Positions 1-7,561 of a stretch of 9,965 bases of DNA are shown piece by piece. Each line of letters starts with the position of its first letter. The stretch's first letter is position 1. Location of the stretch: the NCBI GenBank assembly GCA_001017865.1, contig LATQ01000001.1, positions 631,900 to 641,864 on the forward strand, given 5' to 3'. The DNA comes from Rhodococcus sp. IITR03 (lineage in GTDB: Bacteria; Actinomycetota; Actinomycetes; Mycobacteriales; Mycobacteriaceae). The translations under genes were made by a program, and so were the position numbers. The notes below the pieces were generated by a model. That model did not search any database and had not been told where the DNA came from. It saw nothing but the letters and a program-made list of their open reading frames with translations.

Positions 1-151
1 CACGGTCGTCGCCGTCCCATCCCCTGGTGCGCATCTCGATCGAGGACGAGACACCGATCGACGAGATCACGCTTCCGTGCGCGGCGCGGTCGCCCCGAAC
101 CTCGCGGCGCTCGCCGACCCCGTCGAACTCGTGGTGGAGGTGGCTCGGTGA
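1..151 (+). CDS. 3' end of an Asp23/Gls24-like small protein (partial, frame broken once)
   Basis: Only the C-terminal end lies in the window. One frame reads PLVRISIEDETPIDEIT up to about base 71. The next frame continues SVRGAVAPNLAALADPVELV and ends at TGA 149-151. Adding one G near base 71 joins them into one strand-helix-strand segment: a hydrophobic strand, then a helix with V-R-x-A-V, then a P-V-x-L-V-V strand. This resembles the end of the short Asp23-like proteins that sit beside AmaP/DUF6286 genes in actinobacteria. The stop overlaps the next start (GTGA, 148-151), which suggests translational coupling. The family call is inference from a short stretch and from the neighbour. Another break may lie upstream of base 25. 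Confidence 0.5.
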   Translation, partial: TVVAVPSPGAHLDRGRDTDRRDHASVRGAVAPNLAALADPVELVVEVAR

Positions 152-711
152 AACTCCGTACCGTGCTGGCGAATCGGCTCGTCACCTTCCTGGCGGGCCT
201 CGCCCTCGCCGGTGCCGGCGCGTTCGCCCTCGCGTGGGTGTGGCAGGTTCCCCTGGCCCGAGAGCAACTCTCGCGTCTCGACCGTCCCCGCGTGACCGAC
301 GTCCCGGACCAGTCGTGGTGGACACCTGCCCTGTGGTCGGTCTTCGCGGGCGGACTCGTGCTCGGCATCGCGTTGCTCGCCGTCAACCTGTCGCGCCGGC
401 GCACGTCGACCGTGCAGCTCTACGACCAGGTCACCGACGCCACCCTCGGTGTCGAACTCGGTCCCGTCGCCGACGGTGTCGCAGCGGAACTCGCCGCCCT
501 GCCCGGTGTGCGGGCCGTGCGCGGGCGTGCGGTCGTCGAACGCCACCTGCCGACGCTCTCGGTGGTGGTGCACGCCGACCCGACCATCGACATCACCGAA
601 CTGACGGAAGCGGCGGAGGACGCCGCCCAGCGGGTCGCGCGGGCTCTCGGTGGGGCGCACGTGGCGACGCAGGTCCTCGTGCATCTCGACCCGGCCGTGG
701 ACGTCCACTGA
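148..711 (+). CDS. AmaP/DUF6286-like two-helix membrane protein
   Basis: Intact 187-residue protein. Two hydrophobic segments, about residues 11-32 (LVTFLAGLALAGAGAFALAW) and 59-80, flank a polar loop with WW and proline. A basic stop-transfer stretch (SRRR, 82-85) follows, then a soluble domain of about 100 residues rich in V, A, D and E. This is the layout of actinobacterial alkaline-shock membrane anchor (AmaP) and DUF6286 proteins, which tether Asp23-type proteins to the membrane and are linked to envelope stress. The soluble part contains VRAVRGRAVVERHLPTLSV, similar to the Asp23-like fold. The GTG start is set by the 4-bp overlap with the upstream gene. The exact family is inferred from topology and context. 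Confidence 0.65.
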   Translation: MKLRTVLANRLVTFLAGLALAGAGAFALAWVWQVPLAREQLSRLDRPRVTDVPDQSWWTPALWSVFAGGLVLGIALLAVNLSRRRTSTVQLYDQVTDATLGVELGPVADGVAAELAALPGVRAVRGRAVVERHLPTLSVVVHADPTIDITELTEAAEDAAQRVARALGGAHVATQVLVHLDPAVDVH

Positions 712-720
712 GCCACCCGC

Positions 721-747
721 CCGGGGGTCCGGAGCCATCCGGCCCGG
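721..747. terminator. Hairpin between convergent genes, likely bidirectional terminator
   Basis: The arms are CCGGG (721-725) plus CCGGA (729-733), pairing with TCCGG (738-742) plus CCCGG (743-747). The loop is GCCA and three bases (726-728) bulge out. The hairpin starts 10 bases after the stop of the membrane protein gene and 7 bases from the stop of the convergent oxygenase gene, so it can serve both. There is no T-run, which is common for actinobacterial terminators. Confidence 0.5.
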
Positions 748-753
748 GGCGGC

Positions 754-1928
754 TCAGCTTCGGGCCGCGTCCACGAGGTCGTGCTCGACGCGGTAGTCCA
801 CGCGCATCCGGTCCATCGCCACATCGCGCACCTTGTACGCCCGCTGTGTGGTGCGTTCGAGGTCCGGATAGCGGAGTTCCTGGACGCGGTTGACGAGCGC
901 GAGCAGCGGCCCGACGCGCTCGAGGACGTGCTTGAGCGGACTGTCGGGGATGTGCAGGCGTCGGCGTCGGCGTCACCGATGAACACCCGCTGCAGCGAGT
1001 GCATCACCGTGCGGGCGACCGTCGTCCGGATCGGCGCGGTGCCCGGCAGCAGGTTCGCCAGCTCCGGGACGAGATATTGCTCGGTCAACGCGGTGACGAA
1101 CTCCCGGTCCTCGTCGCTGGGGCCGGGCGAGGTGAGCCGGTAGAGGTCCTCGACCGCGATGTGGTCGCGTTCGGTGCGCAGGCCCAGTTCCTCGCCCATC
1201 CCGATCACGTGCCCGACATATCGCCACAGGTGGTAGATGTCGTCGAGTTCGCGATCGGTGAAGCGCACCCCGAGGATCTGCATCGCCTCGACCGCGATGT
1301 GCCCGAACTCGGCCATCGTCAGCGCCATGTACGACTGCGGGATCGGCACTCCCCAGGCGTCCTCGTCCCACACTCCGCTCGCGCGGATGCCCTTGCGCAC
1401 GTGGGCGTGGATCAGGCGCACCCGCACCGTGAACGCGAATCCGCCTCCGTCGCGGCGCATTCCGCCGCGAGTGAGGACGTGCCGTAACCACTCCCCGACC
1501 TCGACCGACCGCACGGCCGGCTGACTCACATAGCGGCCCGTGAGCGCGAGAGGCTTTCCGGCGATGAAGTTTCCGGCACCGCGCAGCAGCGACGCGGCAC
1601 CGAGCACCATGCCGAGGATCGGGGTGTGCCGCACGAGCGCGTCGGCGGCGTTGTCGATGCGGTCATGGTCGACCCAGGCGGGTTCGTCGTCGAGGAAGGC
1701 GAACAGCTCTCGCAGGGATTCGGGTGCGTCGGGGACCGCGTCGACACCGTCGGCGAGTGCGACGCGCACGGCGTCGGTCGCGGAGGTCGGACCGAAGTCG
1801 TCGTTCACCACGGCGTCGGCCGGCGGGTCGGCCTGCCACATGCCGTCGAGCCAGCGCTCGCCGAGATCTGCGTATCGGCGCACAGCAAGGTCGGCGTTGA
1901 CGAGATCACGTGGGATACGTCGCTCCAT
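754..1928 (-). CDS. MpaB-family (DUF2236, Lcp-like) oxygenase, one frame break
   Basis: The frame runs from ATG 1928 to about base 957, then continues in another frame as DSPLKHVLERVGPLLALVNR to TGA 754-756. One added base at 956-959 joins both into 391 residues, the usual size for the ER-bound oxygenase MpaB / rubber oxygenase Lcp catalytic domain. Diagnostic parts are LTGRYVSQPAVRSVEVGEWL (129-148), RLIHAHVR (171-178) and the DDIYHLWRYVGHVIG segment (229-243). By analogy with Lcp, where an Arg-x-x-His pair holds the haem, H174 is the likely axial ligand; this is inference. No signal peptide is seen, unlike secreted Lcp, so a cytoplasmic haem oxygenase of unknown substrate is likely. It is divergent from a TetR gene, its probable regulator. 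An in-frame stop lies upstream of the ATG and no better start is visible. The ribosome site is weak. Confidence 0.82.
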
Positions 1929-1935
1929 GCATCCA

Positions 1936-1964
1936 TGGAAACACGAGGAATCCTCACTTACTAT
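1936..1964 (+). promoter_or_regulatory. Promoter of the TetR gene with operator-like palindrome
   Basis: A -35 box TGGAAA (1936-1941, four of six consensus bases) and a -10 box TACTAT (1959-1964) are 17 bp apart. The spacer holds an 11-bp palindrome, GAGGAATCCTC (1945-1955), a classic place for a TetR-type self-repressor. Expected transcription start is about 1971-1974, at or next to the ATG. The site also lies 17-27 bp before the start of the divergent oxygenase gene, so one bound repressor could control both. Box assignment is by eye. Confidence 0.5.
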
Positions 1965-1973
1965 TCACTTTTC

Positions 1974-2606
1974 ATGAGCTCCCCGCGCGGCAACAGAACC
2001 GCAGGCAGAACCCCTCGGAAACGTCCTGTGCAGCAGCGGAGTCACGACACTCGCAAGTTGCTTCTCACCTCTGCGTACGAGTTGCTCGAGCGTAGCCCCA
2101 CCGCGCGGATCAGCACCACGGCACTCGCCGAGCACGCCCACGTGAGCATCGGGACGGTCTACCGGTACTTCCCCGACGTCGACGCCGTGCTCGACGAACT
2201 CCGCATGACCGCCGTCCACGCGATCACCACCTCGCTGTCCACCGCCATCGGGCGGGCGATGGACCAGGAGCCGGAGGAGGCCATGGTGACGGTGGTGGAG
2301 AGCCTCACCGCCGCCTTCGAGAAACACGCCGCGGTGCTCCGGGTGTCGTACACCTCGGAGGAGATCGAGTTCGGGCTCGCGTGGGCCGAGGTCGAAGGTC
2401 CGCTGCGGCCCCTGGGACGCATCATTCCGGCGCGGCTGCGACCGGATCTCGACGACGCAGCGCTCGACGATCTCGTGTTCATCGTGATGGGAGCGACGGC
2501 GAGCCTGTGCTCGCGGATCGCCCTCCTGCGGCCCCGGAGATCCGATCGGACGCGGATGATCGCGGTGACGGCGCGGATGCTCCTCGCCGCGATCGAGAGC
2601 GCCTGA
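1974..2606 (+). CDS. TetR/AcrR-family transcriptional regulator
   Basis: Intact 210-residue protein with a basic N-terminal arm (residues 1-28). A TetR N-terminal helix-turn-helix follows (about 28-75), with the typical TTALAEHAHVSIGTVYRYF core (48-66). The C-terminal ligand and dimer domain is family-variable and helical. ATG 1974 was chosen because the conserved domain fits it and a promoter ends just upstream. An in-frame ATG at 1935 would add 13 residues encoded by the promoter itself. No Shine-Dalgarno precedes ATG 1974, which fits a leaderless mRNA. The gene is divergent from the MpaB-type oxygenase, so that gene is the first candidate target. The ligand is unknown. Confidence 0.9.
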   Translation: MSSPRGNRTAGRTPRKRPVQQRSHDTRKLLLTSAYELLERSPTARISTTALAEHAHVSIGTVYRYFPDVDAVLDELRMTAVHAITTSLSTAIGRAMDQEPEEAMVTVVESLTAAFEKHAAVLRVSYTSEEIEFGLAWAEVEGPLRPLGRIIPARLRPDLDDAALDDLVFIVMGATASLCSRIALLRPRRSDRTRMIAVTARMLLAAIESA

Positions 2607-2626
2607 TACACGACGCTGGATTCGCT

Positions 2627-2647
2627 TCGGGTCGAAAACAGACCCGA
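2627..2647 (+). terminator. Hairpin after the TetR gene, terminator or operator
   Basis: Perfect 7-bp arms TCGGGTC (2627-2633) and GACCCGA (2641-2647) enclose the loop GAAAACA. It begins 20 bases after the TetR stop and ends 68 bases before the next gene. There is no T-run, so intrinsic termination is plausible but not certain. A protein-binding site for the downstream gene is the alternative. Confidence 0.4.
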
Positions 2648-2715
2648 CGTCCTGCCGAGCGGCACATACTGATGACTGCCGTCTTCACACCGTCGTCCCG
2701 ACCGGGGAGAGTGCC

Positions 2716-3877
2716 GTGCGTCGTCGACTACCGATCGTGTTGTCCGCCGTGATCCTCACCCTCGTGGCCGCCTGCGGCAACGACACCTCGGGCGAATCAC
2801 CGTCCGCCACAACGTCCGAATCGACAACCTCCGATTCGGCCGCCACCGGCGGCGCCCGCCGACGAATTCCAGGACGTGCTCGACCGCGTCCGCGAGGACG
2901 TCGGATTCCCGGGAGTCGTTGCGCGCGTGGTCACCCCGGAATACGAGTGGACCGGTTCGTCCGGAACGATCGGTGCGGATCGATCGGAGGAACCCGGCCC
3001 GGACGACCACACCCGCATCGGCAGCATCACGAAGACGATGACGATCACCGCTCTACTGCAACTGGCGGAGGACGACCGCCTGTCGCTGGAGGATCCGATC
3101 GGCCGCTATGTGCCGGGCCTGCCGAACGGCGACGTCGCACCCTGGGTCAGCTGGCTCGATGGTGAGCGGTATCCCCAGCTACACCTTCGACGAGGAGTTC
3201 CAGCAGCAACTCTTCGACGATCCGGAGGCACCGTGGACCCCGGACGAACTCCTCGACTACGTACGCGGTGACGCACCGAACTTCGCTCCCGGGGAGCGGT
3301 TCGAGTACTCCAACACCAACACGATCGCGCTCGGGCTGGTCGTCGAGCAGGTTTCCGGGCAGAGCCTGCACGAGTACTTCCGGGCGAATGTCTTCGAGCC
3401 CTGGGCATGGCCGACACCGTCATGCCCACCGACGCGGCCATCGCGTCACCGCACCTGTACGGGATCACCGAACAGGGACAGCCGGACGGGCAGACGGCCG
3501 ATGCGACCGGATGGAACCCGTCGTGGGGATGGTCGGCCGGCGCGGTGATCTCCACCGTCGACGATCTCGAACTGTGGGGCACGGCCCTCGGGACGGGCGA
3601 GGGCGTCCTTTCCCCCGAGATGCAGCAGCTCCGCCTCGATTCGTTCCTGTTCGACGTCCCCGGTGCGACCGACACCCGCGCCTACGGCCTCGGGCTCGGT
3701 ATCGAGAACGGCTGGCTCGGCCACACGGGCGAGCTCCCCGGTTTCAACACCTACGTGGGATACCTGCCCGAACGCCGGGCCGTGGTCGTCGCCGCGGTGA
3801 ACAGCGACATCCCGACGGCAGACGGGGAAGAACCGGTGACCCCCGTGGCGAACCGGCTGAAGGAGATCGTCGGCTGA
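2716..3877 (+). CDS. Serine hydrolase lipoprotein, beta-lactamase/DD-peptidase (S12) family, several frame breaks
   Basis: GTG 2716 follows a strong Shine-Dalgarno (GGGGAGAG, 2704-2711). The N-terminus is a lipoprotein signal, MRRRLPIVLSAVILTLVAAC, with lipid Cys20, then a Ser/Thr-rich linker. The catalytic domain carries all three S12 motifs: Ser-x-x-Lys in GSITK (Ser codon 3023-3025), Tyr-x-Asn in EYSNTN (Tyr codon 3306-3308), and His-Thr-Gly in LGHTGELPGF (His codon 3722-3724). The frame breaks near 2850, 3139, 3160 and 3403. The last three are each repaired by one added base, restoring GDVATLGQLARMVSGIPSYT and FEPLGMADTVMP. The first needs two added bases or one removed. The repaired product is about 387-388 residues, normal for the family. 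All motifs are intact, so sequence error is likelier than decay, although four breaks in a non-essential gene leave pseudogene possible. Expected role: extracytoplasmic peptidoglycan or ester hydrolase; the substrate is unknown. Confidence 0.8.
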
Positions 3878-3929
3878 TCGCCTGTGACCCCGAAACGCCG
3901 AACGGCGTCCACGCCGGAGCAGAAACACC

Positions 3930-3963
3930 GAACGGCGCCCACCCCGGAGGGTGGACGCCGTTC
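3930..3963 (-). terminator. Terminator of the str operon, downstream of tuf
   Basis: Fifteen-base arms at 3930-3944 and 3949-3963 enclose the loop CGGA. On the minus-strand transcript every position pairs, with one U-G pair. On the plus strand the same position (3938/3955) is a C-A mismatch. The hairpin is therefore tuned to the tuf direction, and GGTGTTTCTG follows it on that strand. It lies 72 bases past the tuf stop. The convergent hydrolase gene ends at 3877 and may also use this region. Confidence 0.8.
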
Positions 3964-3970
3964 GAGCGTC

Positions 3971-3988
3971 AGTGAGGACTAGCTCACT
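3971..3988. repeat. Small inverted repeat between tuf and its terminator
   Basis: AGTGAG (3971-3976) and CTCACT (3983-3988) are perfect 6-bp arms around GACTAG. It overlaps the first copy of the 26-bp tandem repeat by two bases. It may be part of the tuf 3' structure; no function is assigned. Confidence 0.35.
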
Positions 3989-4048
3989 TGATGATCCCGT
4001 AGGCGGTGCCTACTTGATGATCCCGTAGGCGGTGCCTACTTGATGATC
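3987..4048. repeat. 26-bp tandem duplication of the tuf 3' end (two full copies plus 10 bases)
   Basis: Identical 26-bp units lie at 3987-4012 and 4013-4038, followed by the first 10 bases of a third copy at 4039-4048, which is the true tuf end. On the tuf strand each unit carries ATCATCAAG, coding Ile-Ile-Lys at the tuf end, and then a small hairpin with arms GTAGGC and GCCTAC. The unit length is not a multiple of three, so the downstream copies are not read in the tuf frame and lie after the stop. Confidence 0.9.
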
Positions 4049-5224
4049 TTCGTGACGCGACCGGCGCCGACGGTGCGGCCACCCTCGCGGATCGCGAAGC
4101 GGAGGCCCTCGTCCATGGCGACCGGCTGGATCAGCTTGACGGACATCTCGGTGTTGTCACCGGGCATGACCATCTCGGTGCCTCGGGGAGGGTAACAACG
4201 CCCGTCACGTCCGTGGTACGGAAGTAGAACTGCGGACGGTAGTTGTTGAAGAACGGCGTGTGGCGGCCGCCTCCTCCTTGTTGAGGATGTAGGCCTGGCC
4301 CTCGAACTCCGTGTGGGGAGTCGTGGTGCCCGGCTTGACGACGACCTGGCCGCGCTCGACGTCCTCGCGCTTGATGCCGCGGACGAGGAGACCGACGTTG
4401 TCGCCGGCCTGGCCCTGGTCGAGCAGCTTGCGGAACATCTCGATGCCGGTGACCGTGGTCTTGGTCGACTCGGGGCGGATGCCGACGATCTCGACCTCTT
4501 CGTTGACGTTGATCACGCCACGCTCGATACGGCCGGTGACGACGGTGCCACGACCCGTGATGGTGAAGACGTCCTCGACGGGCATGAGGAACGGCTTGTC
4601 GGTCTCACGGACCGGGTCCGGGATGGAGTCGTCGACGGCCTGCATGAGGTCGACGATCGACTGGACCCACTTCTCGTCACCCTCGAGAGCCTTGAGAGCG
4701 GAGATCGGGACGACCGGAGCGTTCTCGTCGAACTCCTGCGAAGCGAGGAGCTCGCGCACCTCCATCTCGACGAGCTCGAGGATTTCCTCGTCGTCGACCA
4801 TGTCGGCCTTGTTCAGGGCGACGAGGATGTAGGGAACGCCGACCTGGCGGGCGAGCAGCACGTGCTCACGCGTCTGGGGCATCGGGCCGTCGGTGGCGGC
4901 CACGACCAGGATCGCGCCGTCCATCTGGGCGGCACCGGTGATCATGTTCTTGATGTAGTCCGCGTGACCCGGGGCGTCGACGTGCGCGTAGTGGCGCTTG
5001 TCGGTCTGGTACTCGACGTGGGAGATGTTGATCGTGATACCACGAGCCTTCTCCTCAGGTGCCTTGTCGATCTGATCGAAAGCGAAGCTCTCGTTCAGGT
5101 CGGGGAACTTGTCGGCAAGCACCTTGGTGATCGCAGCCGTGGTGGTGGTCTTGCCGTGGTCGACGTGACCGATGGTGCCGATGTTCACGTGCGGCTTGGT
5201 CCGCTCGAACTTCGCCTTCGCCAC
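4036..5224 (-). CDS. tuf: Elongation factor Tu (EF-Tu), two frame breaks near the 3' end
   Basis: EF-Tu is the GTPase that brings aminoacyl-tRNA to the ribosome. The GTG start at 5224 gives [20 protein letters not shown] and follows a perfect AGGAGG seven bases upstream. The GTPase motifs are complete: GHVDHGKT (19-26), RGITI (61-65), DAPGH (83-87, with catalytic His87) and NKAD (138-141). Domains 2 and 3 follow. The frame breaks at CC 4270-4271 and CC 4181-4182; adding one base to each restores [19 protein letters not shown] and [13 protein letters not shown]. The protein then ends RVTKIIK at TAG 4036-4038, giving exactly 396 residues, the canonical length. It is the last gene of the str operon, 92 bp after fusA. 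The threonine in KTTTTAA, where many bacteria have leucine, is also seen in Corynebacterium and is not a defect. Confidence 0.97.
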
Positions 5225-5231
5225 TGGATGT

Positions 5232-5237
5232 CCTCCT
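5232..5237 (-). promoter_or_regulatory. Strong Shine-Dalgarno that fixes the tuf GTG start
   Basis: The minus strand reads AGGAGG here, seven bases before GTG 5224. It is the best ribosome site in the window, as expected for one of the most abundant proteins. A 5-bp hairpin (TGCTG, loop TATG, CAGCA) lies at 5252-5265 in the fusA-tuf spacer. I see no convincing separate tuf promoter there. Confidence 0.85.
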
Positions 5238-5316
5238 GGACTGTTGTTGCTTGCTGTATGCAGCAGTGCGGTTTGTATTACTTGGTCGTGCAGGTGACCG
5301 AGGGATAACCCGGAGG

Positions 5317-7416
5317 CTACTCGCCGGTCGCCTTGGCGATGATTTCCTTCGCGACGTTCGAGGGAACCTCTGCGTAGGAATCGAACACCATGGAGAAGTT
5401 CGCACGACCCTGGGTCTTCGACCGCAGATCGCCGATGTAACCGAACATCTCCGAGAGCGGAACCAGCGCCTTCACGACACGGGCACCACTGCGTTCCTCC
5501 ATGGCCTGGATCTGGCCACGGCGGGAGTTCAGGTCGCCGATCACTTCACCCATGTAGTCCTCGGGCGTGGTGACCTCGACCGCCATGAGGGCTCGAGGAT
5601 CACCGGGGCGGCCTTGCGGGCCGCTTCCTTCAGTGCCTGCGAGCCGGCGATCTTGAACGCCATTTCGGACGAGTCGACGTCGTGGTACGCACCGTCGATG
5701 AGGGTGACCTTCAGGTTCACCAGCGGGTAGCCGGCGAGCACGCCGTACTGCATGGCGTCCTGAGCACCCGCGTCGACCGACGGGATGTACTCGCGGGGGA
5801 TGCGACCGCCGGTGACCTTGTTCTCGAACTCGTAGGTCGCGCCGTCCTCGCCGACGAACGGCGAGAGGCCGATGATGACCTTTGCGAACTGGCCCGAGCC
5901 ACCGGTCTGCTTCTTGTGCGTGAACTCGAGCTTCTCGACCGGCTTGGTGATCGTCTCGCGGTACGCGACCTGCGGCTTGCCGACGTTGGCCTCGACCTTG
6001 AACTCGCGCTTCATGCGGTCGACGAGGATGTCGAGGTGGAGCTCGCCCATACCGCCGATGACGGTCTGGCCGGTCTCGTCGTCGAGCTCGACCGAGAAGG
6101 TCGGGTCCTCTTCGGCGAGCTTCTGGATGGCCGTCGACAGCTTCTCCTGGTCGGCCTTCGACTTCGGCTCGATGGAGACCTGGATGACCGGGTCCGGGAA
6201 GGTCATCGACTCGAGGACGATCGGGGCGTCCTGCGCGCACAGGGTGTCGCCGGTCGTGGTGTCCTTCAGGCCGATCATCGCGTAGATGTGGCCTGCGACC
6301 GCCTCGTCGACCGGGTTCTCCTTGTTGGCGTGCATCTGGAACAGCTTGCCGACGCGCTCCTTCTTGCCCTTGGTCGAGTTGAGCACCTGGGTGCCCGAGT
6401 CGATCCGGCCGGAGTACACGCGGACGAAGGTCAGCTTGCCGAAGAAGGGGTGCGCAGCGATCTTGAAGGCGAGAGCAGAGAAGGGCTCCTCCTTCGAGGG
6501 CTTACGACGCAGCTCCTCTTCTTCGTTCCCGACCTGATGGCCGATGACGTCGCCGATGTCGAGCGGGTTCGGCAGGTAGTCGATGACCGCGTCGAGCATG
6601 GCTGGATGCCCTTGTTCTTGAAGGCGGAGCCGCACAGCACCGGGTAGAGCTCGGAGTTGACGGTCATCTTGCGGATGGCCGCCTTGATCTCGGCGACGGT
6701 GAGTTCCTCGCCGCCGAAGTACTTCTCCATGAGCTCTTCGTCGGACTCGGCGACCGTCTCGAGCAGCTTCTCGCGGTACTCGGCAGCCTTGTCGGCGAGG
6801 TCGGCCGGGATCTCCTCGACCGTGGCTCGGTGCCGATGTCGGTGGTGCCACGCCAGGTGAGCGCCTTCATCTCGACGAGGTCGACGACGCCGTCGAAGGC
6901 ATCCTCGGCACCGATGGGGAGCTGGAGGACCAGCGGCTTCGCGCCCAGGCGATCGATGATCGTCTGCACGGTGAAGTAGAAGTCCGCGCCCATCTTGTCC
7001 ATCTTGTTGACGAAGCAGATGCGCGGAACGTCGTACTTGGCAGCCTGGCGCCAGACCTGCTCGGACTGGGGCTCGACGCCCTCCTTGCCGTCGAACACGG
7101 CGACTGCGCCGTCGAGGACGCGCAGCGACCGCTCGACCTCGACCGTGAAGTCGACGTGGCCGGGGGTGTCGATGATGTTGATCTGGTTCTTGTTCCAGAA
7201 GCAGGTCACAGCAGCGGAGGTGATGGTGATACCACGCTCCTTCTCCTGCTCCATCCAGTCGGTGGTCGAGGCACCGTCGTGCGTCTCACCGATCTTGTAG
7301 TTGACACCGGTGTAGAAGAGGATGCGCTCGGTGGTGGTGGTCTTGCCGGCATCGATGTGCGCCATGATGCCGATGTTGCGGACCTTGTTCAGGTCGGTCA
7401 GCACTTCCTGTGCCAC
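5317..7416 (-). CDS. fusA: Elongation factor G (EF-G), three frame breaks
   Basis: EF-G is the translocation GTPase, also active with RRF in ribosome recycling. GTG 7416 gives [20 protein letters not shown], matching known EF-G N-termini; a start at 7461 would add 15 non-homologous residues. GTPase motifs are AHIDAGKT (19-26), RGITI (61-65), DTPGH (83-87) and NKMD (137-140). Later domains include [19 protein letters not shown] and the C-terminal [20 protein letters not shown]. The frame breaks at GG 6824-6825, GG 6600-6601 and GGG 5589-5591. One added base in each restores IGTEPTVEEIP (middle residue uncertain), [14 protein letters not shown] and [19 protein letters not shown]. The repaired length is 700 residues, as expected. 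It is the third gene of the str operon, after an unusually structured 145-bp spacer. Confidence 0.96.
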
Positions 7417-7437
7417 AGGTAACCCCGCTCGTAGCTC

Positions 7438-7501
7438 GTGTCGGTCCTTGGGTGCGGACACATGTTCTTGTGTTGTCAGCCGGCCTTTACGGGACCGACA
7501 C
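7438..7501 (-). repeat. Long stem with inner hairpin just upstream of fusA
   Basis: Perfect 10-bp arms GTGTCGGTCC (7438-7447) and GGACCGACAC (7492-7501) enclose 44 bases. Inside is a second hairpin, ACACA, loop TGTTCT, TGTGT (about 7459-7474). The structure ends about 20 bases before the fusA start, close enough to influence ribosome access. It may be an RNA control or processing element; the function is unknown. Confidence 0.5.
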
Positions 7502-7514
7502 AGTTGTGCGAGCA

Positions 7515-7555
7515 GCCGACCGGGAGGTCCGTGATGACGGCATCTCCCGGTCGGC
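7515..7555 (-). repeat. Twelve-bp stem with nested hairpin just after rpsG
   Basis: Perfect 12-bp arms GCCGACCGGGAG (7515-7526) and CTCCCGGTCGGC (7544-7555) surround a nested CCGT, GATG, ACGG hairpin (7529-7540). It starts 6 bases after the rpsG stop. It has the strength of an intrinsic terminator but no T-run and lies inside the operon. It may give partial termination, protect rpsL-rpsG mRNA from decay, or be a processing or S7-binding site. Confidence 0.6.
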
Positions 7556-7561
7556 GACGAC

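Noticed and set aside
420..753. Open minus-strand frame continuing the oxygenase past 754
   Set aside because: It is the out-of-frame tail after the break near 957. The true frame stops at 754, and this stretch lies on top of the intact membrane protein gene.
1626..1973. Extended N-terminus of the TetR protein
   Set aside because: The extension lies opposite the oxygenase gene and the promoter and has no TetR-like sequence.
4313..5308. Long plus-strand open frame opposite tuf (331 codons)
   Set aside because: It is an antisense shadow of the strongly biased tuf codons, rich in L, V, D and G repeats, with no family signal.
5682..6647. Long plus-strand open frame opposite fusA (321 codons)
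   Set aside because: Antisense shadow of fusA with the same low-complexity D/V/L/R composition and no ribosome site.
4036..7416. Programmed frameshifting in fusA and tuf
   Set aside because: No known EF-G or EF-Tu uses it. The breaks differ in place, are all one-base losses at short G/C runs, and lack slippery sites with pseudoknots.
7417..7461. Upstream start for EF-G at 7461
   Set aside because: It adds 15 residues not found in EF-G and covers the spacer. GTG 7416 matches known EF-G N-termini.
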